Shown here: positions 28,571 to 37,635 of the stretch, piece after piece
Layout of the letters: each line of letters starts with the position of its first letter
Numbering within the stretch: the first letter of the stretch is position 1
NCBI GenBank assembly: GCA_947490145.1
Contig: CANLGD010000004.1
Coordinates: forward strand, 29,977-93,976
DNA from: Flavobacteriia bacterium
GTDB taxonomy: Bacteria; Bacteroidota; Bacteroidia; Flavobacteriales_D; Crocinitomicaceae
Length of the DNA stretch: 64,000 nt
Direction of reading: 5' to 3'
Notes under the pieces: generated by a model
What the model was told of the DNA's origin: nothing
The model's input: the letters and a program-made list of their open reading frames with translations, nothing else
Databases searched by the model: none
Position numbers and translations under genes: made by a program

Positions 28571-31500
28571 TTAGAAATCAAATTTAACACCTAATCTAAT
28601 TGTTCTTGGTACACTGACATTTGCCCCGTTTTGTACTTTCATTGTGTAGTAATCTCTGAATGATTGCTCATCCAATTGGTTTTGAATCGTTGATTGAAAT
28701 TGAGCAGCAGCCAGATATCCATCATCATTAGAGTTTCCAGTTGCTCTGTAAACGTTCAAAGCATTGAATTGGTTTAACAAGTTCGTACAACGTATATAAA
28801 CATTTAAATATGCTGCTTTCTTTTTAGACTCATCTTTTCCAAATTCTAAATTAAAAGTTCTGTCTAACTGCATGTCTAAACGGTATTGCCAAGGTAATCT
28901 TGAACCATTAGTTGTACCAGTTAATCCAGAAGCTAATGGACTTATAGATGCTGCATCGGTTATTGATACGTCTTTTGAATAAGGTGAACCTGAGTAAATA
29001 TTAGAAACAATATTTAAACCTGTATTTTCAAATACAGCAAAATTTTTAATCATTGGACCGTTATAGTCAGCTCCTTCACCGTATCTGTAATCAGCAGTGA
29101 TTGCAAATGCATGTCTTTGATCATAATCATATGGGAAAATTGTTCTTAAGTTTGGCTGTCCAGCATTAATTAAACTTAAAGCAGAAGTTGCATCTGATCC
29201 AGTTCCATCAGCAAATTGAATTGTATATGCTGCTGTCATTCTAAAGTTCCCAGATCTTCTAAGGTCATAAGCAACAGTCATTCCTTTTACTGTGCCGAAA
29301 TCTCTATTTCCATAAGTTCTATATGAATTTGGATAAGCTTCAAAAACATTGATCAATTGAACATTATTTCTTTGTTCACGATAAAACGCTGAAATTTTTA
29401 AAGAAGAAGTTTTAGATAATACTTGTTGAAAACCTAATTCATAATCAATTGTTGTTTCTGGTTTTAAATTTGGATTGTTGATGATTTCATTTCTATTTTG
29501 AATAAATTGAAAATCAACAGGGTCAAAACGTAAGCCTGAAGTTGGTCTTTTTGTTAGGATGTCATAGTGAGCAAAAAAGGATGCTTCATCTGATATTGGA
29601 AATGAAAATGCAATACGAGGCATCACATTTACCTGTCTGGTATATTTCTCAAATGCATCAGCTTTTACTTTTGTTTGTGTTGGATCTTGTAACCAAGGAG
29701 CAATACCAGCCGAACCTCTTAAGGCTCTTGCATCTGAAACTTCAATACCATCTGCATCATACCAAGTGTCACCACTTCTAAATCCATTTACTGCAGTTGG
29801 ATTATCTACATCATTCACATAAATTGTGTAATCATCGCCCATAACATCTGGAATTTTTACCCAATTCAAGTTTTCCTTTTCTGCTCTAGCTTTTGCTTCT
29901 CCAACTGTCAAGGCAGAATATACTAAATATTTATCTTTTAAGACAGGCTGATTTGCGTCAAAAACATCGACACGAACTCCAACATTGAAAACGATATCAT
30001 TGAATGCAAATTTATCCATTAAATATCCTGAAATATAAATTGGTTGAAAAGCTCCTACAAAACGCTTGTAGTTTCCATTATTATCAAATTCATTAAAGTA
30101 TTTCTGAATATCTGTTTTCCCTTTAACTTTATCTCCATTTTGATCGTAACCGTAATAAGAAATATAAGTACTTCCGCTGTTTAACAGTTCATCTGGAGTA
30201 AACATACTTAATTTAAGCAAATTTGGATCATAGCTATCTAAATCCAAAAAGTCTTGACCACTTGTTGACAAACCTAATTCTTTTCTAAGGTTGTAATCAA
30301 AGAAAGATTGATTATCAATAATAGGATTTCCATCTGCATCAAATTTACCACCTTGTCCTCCATATTCATCAGTACCAGAAGTTGAAGCATAACCAGTGTT
30401 TAATCTGTCGTAATCTATATATCGATATGTTCCTTTATTGTACTCATATAAACTATTTTTGTCTAATTCCGTTATGTGAAAGTTTGCTAATTGTCGTGCA
30501 ATTGTCCATATACTAATTGGACCATTTAAACCAGAACCCCAAGATCTATCGGTTCTTTGTTCTACTTCAAATCCTAATGTTAATGAGTGATCTCCAATAT
30601 TTACCGCACCTGAACCAGTAACACGAAATTGCGCATTTTCAGTTTTACCAAATCCATTATAAGGAGCACCAATGTTTTGATAAATTCCGTAAACGGATTG
30701 AGGTGCATCACCATTCCTTAAAGCGTTTCCTAATTGAATTTGGAATAAATTTTCATAATTTCCAATTGGGTTGTCCGCATAAATTGAATAATACTGTGAT
30801 GTAATTGCTGCTAAAGTTGAATTTGTTTCTGAGGGAGTAAATTCAACTATTACATCCCTAAAACCGTCTTGTTCAAAATAATCATCTGTCCCATCACCGT
30901 TAAAATCTTGTGCGGCATGTGTTCTGATTTTTGTTGTCTTAAACGTTCCAACATGGCCATAGTTGAAAATATTATATCCGTGTTTATCATCAAAATTTTG
31001 ACCAAATGATTTAGAATAATCGACCATCAATGAGTAATATGCACTTTTAATTTTAGAGGTTGAACCTTCTTGATTATTTGAAAAACGTTGACTTAATCTA
31101 CCGTAAACTCTATAATCTAAATCTTTAGATGATCCAAAATTTGTGAAGTTTAGCAGTGAATTATTTCTATCATAATCTTTTCCTCTGTTGTAATTTAATG
31201 AACCACCAAATGTCAAATTTGTGCTTGGTCCAGTATTTACGTCAATTTTACCAGATGCAGAAAACTCAGTTCTTCTCGCATTCATTCTCCAATCAACCAT
31301 TTCAAAATCATCTTTTCTTAAGAAGTTTGCATTGTGATATGTTCCAAATCCATTTCCAGTTGGTCTTAAGGGATTTTTAATCAATTCGTCTCTTACTTCT
31401 TTTTTGATTCTTTCTCTTCCACCAGAAATTGGTCTATCATCAATTTGATCTGTAATATTTCCGGAAATCAAAAACCCTAATCTTGGTTTTGTTTTGCTTC

Positions 31501-32365
31501 CTGTTGAATCTTTTTGCATCCATAACGGACCGGAAAGCATACCTTCAAATAAATTATAACCATATTTGTCTAATCCTATAACTTTGCCATCATAACCATT
31601 TTCATCTTTACCTTTTAAGTAAAATCCAGAAGAAACAACTTCAGCACTTCCAAAAAACTTTGAGGATGGTCCTCTCGTAGTTACAGAAATTACACCACCA
31701 GTAACATCACCGTAATTTGCTGGAACACCACCAGTAATAACTGAAACCTCTTCAATTGCAGATTTTGGTAAATTTGATGATCCTCGAACTTTAATTCCAT
31801 CAATATAAAAATAAGTACCATCTGAACGTGATCCACGCACGCTTATTCCGCCACCTTCTTGAGCATTTACACCACCCACGGTTGCAGCTACACCAGTGGC
31901 AGAACGAACAGGTAATCGTGCTATATCGTCTCTTGTAATTGTGGCTCCAGAGGCACCTCCATCACGGTCAATCAATGGAACACGGTAAGCAACAACTTTG
32001 ACCTCTTCAATTTCCTTGACGTTAGCTGGTTTAGCTAATATTTGATTATCAAGAAAGGTGATTTTATTTGCTGAAACAACTACTCCTGTTGTTAAACTAG
32101 CCTGGTAACCTTCTCCTTCATTTCTAATTTCAACGTCATATTCGCCAGGATTTAATGAGTTTATTTGGAATTTCCCATCAAAGTCAGTATTTGCTCCTCC
32201 TTTAATTGTTCCATTTTGCTTCAAAAGCACTTTACAACCAAAAATTGGTTCTTTAGATTTTTCATCAATAACAGAACCTTTTACTGTCCCCAGACCCCCT
32301 TGAGAAAATCCGTAAGCAGCTGTCATCAAGACACTTAAAACTAATAAATTGAGTTTTCTTAACAT
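28571..32365 (-). CDS. TonB-dependent receptor with N-terminal carboxypeptidase-like domain
   Basis: A 1,264-residue outer-membrane receptor. After a signal peptide it has a CarboxypepD_reg-like domain (about residues 23-110: TVKGSVIDEKSKEPIFGCKV), then a plug (about 120-235, with SVRGSRSDGTYFYIDGIKV and EEVSVITGGVPANYGDVTGGVIS). A large 22-strand-type barrel follows, ending in the terminal Phe (GVKFDF) recognised by BAM. No SusD homologue is beside it; the following gene is a T9SS cargo instead. The substrate is unknown. Confidence 0.9.
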   Translation of the reverse strand: MLRKLNLLVLSVLMTAAYGFSQGGLGTVKGSVIDEKSKEPIFGCKVLLKQNGTIKGGANTDFDGKFQINSLNPGEYDVEIRNEGEGYQASLTTGVVVSANKITFLDNQILAKPANVKEIEEVKVVAYRVPLIDRDGGASGATITRDDIARLPVRSATGVAATVGGVNAQEGGGISVRGSRSDGTYFYIDGIKVRGSSNLPKSAIEEVSVITGGVPANYGDVTGGVISVTTRGPSSKFFGSAEVVSSGFYLKGKDENGYDGKVIGLDKYGYNLFEGMLSGPLWMQKDSTGSKTKPRLGFLISGNITDQIDDRPISGGRERIKKEVRDELIKNPLRPTGNGFGTYHNANFLRKDDFEMVDWRMNARRTEFSASGKIDVNTGPSTNLTFGGSLNYNRGKDYDRNNSLLNFTNFGSSKDLDYRVYGRLSQRFSNNQEGSTSKIKSAYYSLMVDYSKSFGQNFDDKHGYNIFNYGHVGTFKTTKIRTHAAQDFNGDGTDDYFEQDGFRDVIVEFTPSETNSTLAAITSQYYSIYADNPIGNYENLFQIQLGNALRNGDAPQSVYGIYQNIGAPYNGFGKTENAQFRVTGSGAVNIGDHSLTLGFEVEQRTDRSWGSGLNGPISIWTIARQLANFHITELDKNSLYEYNKGTYRYIDYDRLNTGYASTSGTDEYGGQGGKFDADGNPIIDNQSFFDYNLRKELGLSTSGQDFLDLDSYDPNLLKLSMFTPDELLNSGSTYISYYGYDQNGDKVKGKTDIQKYFNEFDNNGNYKRFVGAFQPIYISGYLMDKFAFNDIVFNVGVRVDVFDANQPVLKDKYLVYSALTVGEAKARAEKENLNWVKIPDVMGDDYTIYVNDVDNPTAVNGFRSGDTWYDADGIEVSDARALRGSAGIAPWLQDPTQTKVKADAFEKYTRQVNVMPRIAFSFPISDEASFFAHYDILTKRPTSGLRFDPVDFQFIQNRNEIINNPNLKPETTIDYELGFQQVLSKTSSLKISAFYREQRNNVQLINVFEAYPNSYRTYGNRDFGTVKGMTVAYDLRRSGNFRMTAAYTIQFADGTGSDATSALSLINAGQPNLRTIFPYDYDQRHAFAITADYRYGEGADYNGPMIKNFAVFENTGLNIVSNIYSGSPYSKDVSITDAASISPLASGLTGTTNGSRLPWQYRLDMQLDRTFNLEFGKDESKKKAAYLNVYIRCTNLLNQFNALNVYRATGNSNDDGYLAAAQFQSTIQNQLDEQSFRDYYTMKVQNGANVSVPRTIRLGVKFDF

Positions 32366-32679
32366 AAGTATAGTTTAATTTTTAAACTTTTATTCATAAT
32401 AAAGCCCGTAAATATAAATATTTCATTTGTAATACTAACGAATTGTTAATAATTTTTAAAAAAAAGATATCTTAACTTACTTTAACAAAAGTATTCAGAT
32501 TGCGTCTGCTTTTAAAGTTCAGGAATGATAAAATATATGTATTTTATACAGGTCTAAATGAAAAATAATTAAGTTGTTAGTTATCAGGATTTTTTGGCTC
32601 TTTGAAAATGTAAATTTGTTTTATAAATTCTGGAATTGTATAAAGTTTTTTAATTAGACTAGTTATTTTCTTGTAAAAA
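32366..32679 (-). promoter_or_regulatory. Spacer holding the putative TonB-operon promoter
   Basis: No gene is visible in these 314 bp. On the minus strand, reading toward the receptor start, a TTA-N19-TATATTTA arrangement lies about 45 bp before the ATG. It is a one-mismatch-per-box match to TTG-N19-TAnnTTTG, so only suggestive. Confidence 0.3.
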
Positions 32680-32707
32680 AAAAGGCAAGTCGTAAGACTT
32701 GCCTTTT
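32680..32707 (-). terminator. Strong terminator of the rplM-rpsI-rpsB-tsf operon
   Basis: A perfect 12-bp stem aaaaggcaagtc/gacttgcctttt closes a GTAA loop. On the minus strand it is followed by a run of nine T. It lies 20 bp after the tsf stop codon. Confidence 0.9.
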
Positions 32708-32726
32708 AATAAATATTTTCTTAAAC

Positions 32727-33557
32727 TTAAGCTAATGCATATCTTAAGAAAGAAGAAACCGTTAGGTCTTTTTCAGCTGAAGCTAAAAATTCTTGAACGG
32801 TTAATTTGTTGTCTCTTACAAATGGTTGACTTAATAATGTATTTTCTTGGAAAAATTTATTCAATCTTCCTTGAGAAATTTTCTCAGCCATTTCAGCTGG
32901 TTTTCCTTCTTGAATTGCTAATTCTTTTCCAATTTCCAATTCACGATCTATTGTGTTTTGATCAATTCCATCCTTATTTAATGCCAAAGGATTCATTGCA
33001 GCAACTTGCATCGCAATTTGTTTTCCTGCATCATCGGCAACTTCTGAGTTAGAATTCATGGCAACCAAAGTTGCTAATCTGTTTCCTGGGTGGTTGTATG
33101 CAACAACTTTAGGAGCACTTAATCTTGCATATGCTGATAAATCTAATTTTTCTCCAATTACACCAACTTGTTCGATGATTTTTTCATCAATACTTAATCT
33201 TTCATCGTAAGCTAAAGCTTTGAAAGAATCAACATCAGCAGGAGCTTTTTCTAAAGCAATATCCATTAAAGATTGCACGAAATCACGGAAACTGTCGTTT
33301 TTAGCAACGAAATCTGTTTCACAGTTTAATCTTAAAATAACACCTTCAGTTCCGTCAACGTTAGCCTGAGAGAATATTAATCCTTCTTTAGCCTCATTGT
33401 CTCCTCTTTTGGCGGCAATTTTTTGACCTTTTTTACGTAAAATATCGATTGCTTGTTCGAAATCTCCGTTTGATTCAACTAATGCATTTTTGCAGTCCAT
33501 CATACCTGCACCTGTTTGTTGACGTAATTTGTTTACTTCTCCAGCTGTAATTGCCAT
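32727..33557 (-). CDS. tsf: Translation elongation factor Ts
   Basis: The nucleotide exchange factor for EF-Tu, 276 residues. The N-terminal UBA-like domain (VNKLRQQTGAGMMDCKNALVESNGDFE) and core domain motif KRGDNEAKEG are clear, as is the FVAKND motif involved in EF-Tu contact. It is the last gene of an operon ending in a strong terminator. An intercistronic hairpin separates it from rpsB. Confidence 0.97.
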   Translation of the reverse strand: MAITAGEVNKLRQQTGAGMMDCKNALVESNGDFEQAIDILRKKGQKIAAKRGDNEAKEGLIFSQANVDGTEGVILRLNCETDFVAKNDSFRDFVQSLMDIALEKAPADVDSFKALAYDERLSIDEKIIEQVGVIGEKLDLSAYARLSAPKVVAYNHPGNRLATLVAMNSNSEVADDAGKQIAMQVAAMNPLALNKDGIDQNTIDRELEIGKELAIQEGKPAEMAEKISQGRLNKFFQENTLLSQPFVRDNKLTVQEFLASAEKDLTVSSFLRYALA

Positions 33558-33576
33558 TTTTTTTAGTTTTTAATCC

Positions 33577-33611
33577 AAAAAGACATTAAACGGAAAGTAA
33601 AATGTCTTTTT
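33577..33611 (-). promoter_or_regulatory. rpsB-tsf intercistronic hairpin
   Basis: An 11-bp perfect stem aaaaagacatt/aatgtcttttt with a 13-nt loop lies between the rpsB stop and the tsf start. It could attenuate or stabilise the tsf message, keeping rpsB and tsf output distinct. Confidence 0.6.
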
Positions 33612-33633
33612 GTTTTTTATTATTAAATTTTAT

Positions 33634-34470
33634 TTACTCTTTTTCTTCACCAGATTCTGCAACAGGAGCTTCTTCAATCGCAACTTCTGCAACAATTGTT
33701 TCTGCTGGAGCAACAACTTCAGTAACAACATCAGCTATTGCCTCAGTAGCAGTTTCTTTTGTTGCCTCTTTGTCTTTACTGTTTTTTCTATCTTCTAATC
33801 CAACTTTGATTGCATCACAAATTTGATCTAAAATTATTGATATAGATTTTGTAGCATCGTCGTTTGCTGGAATAGGGAAATCAACCATTTTCGGATTAGT
33901 ATTCGTATCTACGATTGCAAATACAGGAATATTTAATCTTTTAGCTTCATGTAAAGCAATATTCTCTTTTAAGATATCTACTAAGAAAATAGCAGATGGT
34001 TGACGCGACATATCAACTATAGAACCAAAGTTTTTCTCTAATTTTTCTCTTTGACGAGTTTTGAATAAACGTTCTCTTTTAGAAAGTGTTTCCCAAGTTC
34101 CATCAGTTTTCATTTTATCAATAGAAGCCATTTTACGAATCGATTTACGAGTCGTTTGGAAATTTGTTAACATTCCACCAGTCCAACGCTCAGTTACGTA
34201 TGGCATGTTTACAGCTTTTACTTTTTCAGTGACAAGTTCTTTTGCTTGTTTTTTTGTTGCAACAAACAATACTTTTTTACCTGATTTTGCAATTTGAGTC
34301 ATCGCAGCGCAAGCCTGATCTAGGTGAGCAATTGTCTTATTTAGGTCTATTACGTGAATACCTTTTTGCTCCCCAAAGATATATGGCGCCATTGCTGGAT
34401 TCCATTTTCTTTTTTGGTGTCCAAAATGCACACCTGCATCTAATAATTCTTTAAAAGTTATTTTTGACAT
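33634..34470 (-). CDS. rpsB: 30S ribosomal protein uS2
   Basis: 278 residues. It opens with ITFKELLDAGVHFGHQKRKWNPAMAPYIFGE, the universal uS2 start, followed by the conserved TERWTGGMLTNFQT and DTNTNPKMVDFPIPANDDA segments. The last ~45 residues form an acidic Ala/Val/Glu-rich tail, which Bacteroidota uS2 often carries. It precedes tsf, the near-universal order. Confidence 0.97.
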   Translation of the reverse strand: MSKITFKELLDAGVHFGHQKRKWNPAMAPYIFGEQKGIHVIDLNKTIAHLDQACAAMTQIAKSGKKVLFVATKKQAKELVTEKVKAVNMPYVTERWTGGMLTNFQTTRKSIRKMASIDKMKTDGTWETLSKRERLFKTRQREKLEKNFGSIVDMSRQPSAIFLVDILKENIALHEAKRLNIPVFAIVDTNTNPKMVDFPIPANDDATKSISIILDQICDAIKVGLEDRKNSKDKEATKETATEAIADVVTEVVAPAETIVAEVAIEEAPVAESGEEKE

Positions 34471-34612
34471 TTTTTTCTTTTTAAAATTGTTTACGTTCCT
34501 TTAGTAATCAGCAGAAAGAGGGAGTTCGAGACCTTTACTCTATTGCTTGGATACTAAACTTGTCAATTCCGACGAAGCGGATTTTTGTTAGAAATAATAA
34601 ACTAAACGAATA
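34471..34612 (-). promoter_or_regulatory. rpsB leader with possible structured elements
   Basis: This 142-bp gap between rpsI and rpsB is more GC-rich than its surroundings. On the minus strand it has a tccg-cttcgt-cgga hairpin (34570-34583 region) and a ctcgaactccctctttctgctg stretch. It may be an autoregulatory uS2 leader, but no covariance evidence is available. Confidence 0.35.
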
Positions 34613-34999
34613 TTAACGTTTAGAGAATTGGAATTTCTTACGAGCTTTTGGTTGACCTGGTTTTTTACGTTCAACCATTCTTGGATCACGAGTCATTAGA
34701 CCTTCTGCTTTTAAAGCTGGTTTCATTTCTTCGTTGATTTTCACTAAAGCTCTAGAGATTCCTAAACGAATTGCTTCTGCTTGTCCGTTAATTCCACCAC
34801 CCATAACATTAACAGTAACATCATACTGGCCAGCAGTATCAGTTAAGTTAAACGGCTGTAAAACTTTGAATTGTAACATTGCAACAGGAAAGAACTCTTT
34901 AAAGTCTTTTTTATTTACGGTCACATTACCCGTACCTTTTTTAAGGTAAACACGAGCAACTGAAGTTTTTCTTCTTCCTAATGTGTTGATAATTTCCAT
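34613..34999 (-). CDS. rpsI: 30S ribosomal protein uS9
   Basis: 128 residues, from EIINTLGRRKTSVARVYL to the invariant C-terminal FSKR that reaches the ribosomal P site. The MVERKKPGQPKARK segment is typical. It follows rplM with 2 bp between stop and start, the standard L13-S9 pair. Confidence 0.97.
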   Translation of the reverse strand: MEIINTLGRRKTSVARVYLKKGTGNVTVNKKDFKEFFPVAMLQFKVLQPFNLTDTAGQYDVTVNVMGGGINGQAEAIRLGISRALVKINEEMKPALKAEGLMTRDPRMVERKKPGQPKARKKFQFSKR

Positions 35000-35001
35000 A
35001 C

Positions 35002-35457
35002 TTATTTGAATGTATCAAGGTTCATAACTTCTGGCTTTTGAGCCTCTTGTTTGTGGTCTGTACCAACATAAACTTTAAGGTTTCTGAATAATTCACGACC
35101 TAAAGTGTTTTTTGGTAACATTCCTTTAACTGCCTTTTCAATTAATCTTTGCGGATGTTTTTGCAAGATTTCTTGAGCGGTTAAAGATTTTTGTCCACCT
35201 GGATACCCCGTATAACGGATATATTCCTTGTTTACTAATTTAGTTCCTGAGAAAGAAACTTTTTCTGCATTGATAATAATTACATTATCTCCGCAATCTG
35301 CATGAGGTGTAAAGTTTACTTTGTGTTTACCACGAATTAACTTCGCCACCTTACTTGCTAAACGACCAACGGTTTGGCCCTCAGCATCTACTAACAACCA
35401 CTTCTTTCCGGAGTTTTCTTTGTTAGCAGAAACGGTTTTGTAACTTAATGTATCCAC
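35002..35457 (-). CDS. rplM: 50S ribosomal protein uL13
   Basis: 151 residues. I take the GTG at 35457 as start because it gives [13 protein letters not shown], the conserved Bacteroidota uL13 N-terminus; a TTG eight codons upstream lies in the leader. Family blocks are [36 protein letters not shown] and [12 protein letters not shown]. It heads the operon rplM-rpsI-rpsB-tsf. Confidence 0.95.
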   Translation of the reverse strand: MDTLSYKTVSANKENSGKKWLLVDAEGQTVGRLASKVAKLIRGKHKVNFTPHADCGDNVIIINAEKVSFSGTKLVNKEYIRYTGYPGGQKSLTAQEILQKHPQRLIEKAVKGMLPKNTLGRELFRNLKVYVGTDHKQEAQKPEVMNLDTFK

Positions 35458-35483
35458 TTTTATATTTATTAAATAAGACAATT

Positions 35484-35498
35484 CCCCTAATTTGGGGG
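35484..35498 (-). promoter_or_regulatory. rplM leader hairpin
   Basis: Just downstream of the promoter the transcript would begin with cccc-aaatta-gggg, a 4-bp GC stem in AT-rich surroundings. A candidate uL13 autoregulatory leader, based only on position and composition. Confidence 0.4.
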
Positions 35499-35500
35499 TG

Positions 35501-35531
35501 CAAAGATATGAAACTTATTTTTATAATACAA
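35501..35531 (-). promoter_or_regulatory. rplM operon promoter
   Basis: The minus strand shows TTG (35531-35529), a 20-bp spacer and TATCTTTG (35508-35501), a full match to the Bacteroidota TTG/TAnnTTTG promoter. The leader to the GTG would be about 35-40 nt. Confidence 0.75.
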
Positions 35532-35568
35532 CTATTTTTTAATATGATTTTAGATTATTGGTATTTAA

Positions 35569-35609
35569 ACGCAAAGTTGCAAAGTTGTTGCGAAGTTCAC
35601 AAAGTTTTT
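35569..35609. repeat. Tandem GCAAAGTT-type words
   Basis: Four degenerate copies (cgcaaagttg, gcaaagttgt, gcgaagttc, acaaagttt) follow each other. Similar words occur at 6474-6502 and 6632. They look like a dispersed intergenic repeat of this lineage. Confidence 0.4.
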
Positions 35610-35719
35610 ATGGAAAGAGTTTTATTTTAACAAGAGGAATTTAAAGGGAACAATCGAAATTTAATTTCATAATGTTTATTGTTTTAGATTATTTTTTGAA
35701 TAAATTGAAAGTCTCTTTT

Positions 35720-36481
35720 TTACGATTTTTTGAATTTATTTATTGCATTCACAGTGAATTCTGACAAAACTAAAGTTCCACTCATTAATGCTCGATCGAT
35801 TAACAAGGTGTCCCAATTTTCAGTTCCTTCCCAAAAAACCTTTTTGAGCATTTTCATTGCTTGAGGGTTTGATTTTGAAAGTGTTAATGCTAATTTTGAA
35901 ATTTCTTCATCCATTTCTGAGGTTTCATCAAAAACATCAGCATAAAGTCCATTTTTCATAGCCCAATCAGCTGAACGCCATTCTGTAGCATTTATTGCTA
36001 ATTGACTCATTGCTGAATTTCCAATTTTCCGTTCAACAGCCGGTCCAACAACAAACGGTCCAATTCCAACTGCAAGTTCAGATAATTTAATATCTGCATA
36101 GCGAGTTGCAAAACAGTAATCTACTGCTGAGGCCATTCCAACTCCACCGCCAACTGCTTTTCCTTGAACTCTTCCAATAATGAATTTAGGACATTGTCTG
36201 CAAGCATTAATAACATTTGCAAAGCCTGAGAAAAATTTTTTTCCAGTTTCAATGTCTTTAATAGAAATTAATTCATCAAAACTTGCACCCGCGCAAAATG
36301 TTTTTTCTCCCGCGGAAGTCAGAATAATTACTTTAACGCTTTTATCTTGGCCTAAATTGGTTATTGTTTCGGCTAATTTTTGTAAAACTGATCCTGGTAA
36401 AGAGTTACTCATTGGATGGCCAAATTCAATTGTTGCTATTCCGTTTGAGTCGATTGTTTGGTTAACGTGGCCTTGATTCAT
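35720..36481 (-). CDS. Enoyl-CoA hydratase/isomerase family protein
   Basis: A 253-residue crotonase-fold protein. Oxyanion-hole segments are visible: CAGASFDEL (near residue 62) and a GRVQGKAVGGGVGMASAVDYCFA stretch (near 103-125). The second catalytic Glu of hydratases is not clear: the position after LSELAVGIGP has Gly/Pro rather than the usual Glu, so it may be an isomerase or another crotonase. It stands alone with no fatty-acid degradation partners. Confidence 0.8.
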   Translation of the reverse strand: MNQGHVNQTIDSNGIATIEFGHPMSNSLPGSVLQKLAETITNLGQDKSVKVIILTSAGEKTFCAGASFDELISIKDIETGKKFFSGFANVINACRQCPKFIIGRVQGKAVGGGVGMASAVDYCFATRYADIKLSELAVGIGPFVVGPAVERKIGNSAMSQLAINATEWRSADWAMKNGLYADVFDETSEMDEEISKLALTLSKSNPQAMKMLKKVFWEGTENWDTLLIDRALMSGTLVLSEFTVNAINKFKKS

Positions 36482-36595
36482 TTGTTTAGATTATTGGATT
36501 GTTAGCTTGTTAGATTTTTAGAAATACAGATTGTTTGATAGTTAGTTTCTTAATTTTAGGACAAAATTTATCTAGTAATCGAAAGATCTAATAAT

Positions 36596-36619
36596 CGAAC
36601 AATCTATTTTTATTGTTCG
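36596..36619 (-). terminator. Hairpin at the end of the RRM gene
   Basis: The perfect 8-bp stem cgaacaat/attgttcg with an 8-nt loop overlaps the stop codon (36610-36612) of the minus-strand RRM gene. There is no clear T-run beyond it on the minus strand, so it may act by stabilising the 3' end. Confidence 0.45.
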
Positions 36620-36987
36620 TTTTTCTTTTTAAAATGCGGAACGTAAGGTTTTTTGGTAAACTTATCAGGTTCTTCGTTTTTAATAAAAGCCTTTTTGAAT
36701 TGCTTTTTTGTAATGTCTATTGGTTTTTTTTCTGGTCGATTTGATTTGGGAGAAGCAATTTTTACATCTAATTTTCTACCGTTAATTTCAACTCCGTGAA
36801 GTGCTTGAATCGCAGCAATTGCAGAATCTGCGGAATCCATTTCTACATAACCAAAGCCTTTTGACCTTTTGGTAGCATTGTCAAAAACTACATGAGCATA
36901 AGTTACATTCCCGAAAGAAGAAAAAGTAACAGTTAAATCTTCTGAAGTTATCTCCCAGTCAAGATTTGCAATAAATATATTTGTCAT
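36610..36987 (-). CDS. RRM-domain RNA-binding protein
   Basis: 125 residues from the ATG at 36987 (an upstream TTG at 37014 is less likely). One RNA-recognition motif fills residues 2-80, with RNP2 IFIANLDW and RNP1 KGFGYVEM. A Lys-rich tail (about 80-125) with several Lys-Pro and Lys-Lys groups follows. Such small RRM proteins are abundant in Bacteroidota, where they may act as RNA chaperones or post-transcriptional regulators. Target RNAs are unknown. Confidence 0.9.
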   Translation of the reverse strand: MTNIFIANLDWEITSEDLTVTFSSFGNVTYAHVVFDNATKRSKGFGYVEMDSADSAIAAIQALHGVEINGRKLDVKIASPKSNRPEKKPIDITKKQFKKAFIKNEEPDKFTKKPYVPHFKKKNEQ

Positions 36988-37090
36988 GATTTCAATGTTT
37001 TTTATTCTACCCAAACTTTATGAATACAAATGTAAAAATAAATTTTTTAAATAGATTTTTTTGTTTTAATTTAACATTTAGAAAATGAAA

Positions 37091-37504
37091 TTAAGAAATA
37101 AAACTCAAATAGCTTTGCAAAATAATGGTGGCGCTGATTTCATCAATTAATTCTTTGTTTCGTTTTTTAGCTTTTGACATTCCACTTTGAGAAATAACAT
37201 TCGAAGCCATTTTCGATGTAAAGCGCTCATCGTGAAGTACAATTTTTTGCTCTTTAAAGTAAACTTCCAGATGTTCTTTCAATAAATAAACATTTTGAGT
37301 AATATGTGAATCTTCATTGTTTAGTCTTTTTGGCTCGCCTAAAACAATTGTTTCAATTTTTTCTTTTTGAATTGTTTTTTTTAAAAATTCAGTTAAGGTT
37401 TTGCTTTCAATTGTCGTTAGTCCAAAAGCGAAAATTTTCGAATCGTCAGTAATTGCAATTCCAGTTCGTTTTAATCCAAAATCTAAGGCTAAAATTTTTC
37501 CCAT
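37091..37504 (-). CDS. ruvX: Putative pre-16S rRNA nuclease / Holliday junction resolvase YqgF
   Basis: 137 residues from the ATG at 37504. The RNase H-like start ILALDFGLKRTGIAITD has the catalytic Asp. Further markers are VLGEPKRLN and the DERFTSKMA motif, and a C-terminal DEISATIILQSYL helix. The family processes 16S rRNA 5' ends and/or Holliday junctions. It is divergent from menA. Confidence 0.92.
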   Translation of the reverse strand: MGKILALDFGLKRTGIAITDDSKIFAFGLTTIESKTLTEFLKKTIQKEKIETIVLGEPKRLNNEDSHITQNVYLLKEHLEVYFKEQKIVLHDERFTSKMASNVISQSGMSKAKKRNKELIDEISATIILQSYLSFIS

Positions 37505-37589
37505 AAAATATTTTTGCAAAAATACTTATTCTGTAATTAATTAGAGAGATTAAATTTCCCCTTAAAAATAAAATTTTATGCAGATTTAA

Positions 37590-37617
37590 TTGTTACTGTA
37601 TTATAATACTATTTTTG
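37590..37617 (+). promoter_or_regulatory. menA promoter
   Basis: TTG (37590-37592), 17-bp spacer, TATTTTTG (37610-37617). The ATG at 37636 gives a leader of only about 12 nt. Confidence 0.5.
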
Positions 37618-37635
37618 TGTTCTATTTTAAATACA

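Noticed and set aside
34510..34550. tRNA-like end (ttcgaga/ctcgaac and ctttctgctg)
   Set aside because: A T-arm-like string is present but no complementary acceptor, D or anticodon arms can be built.
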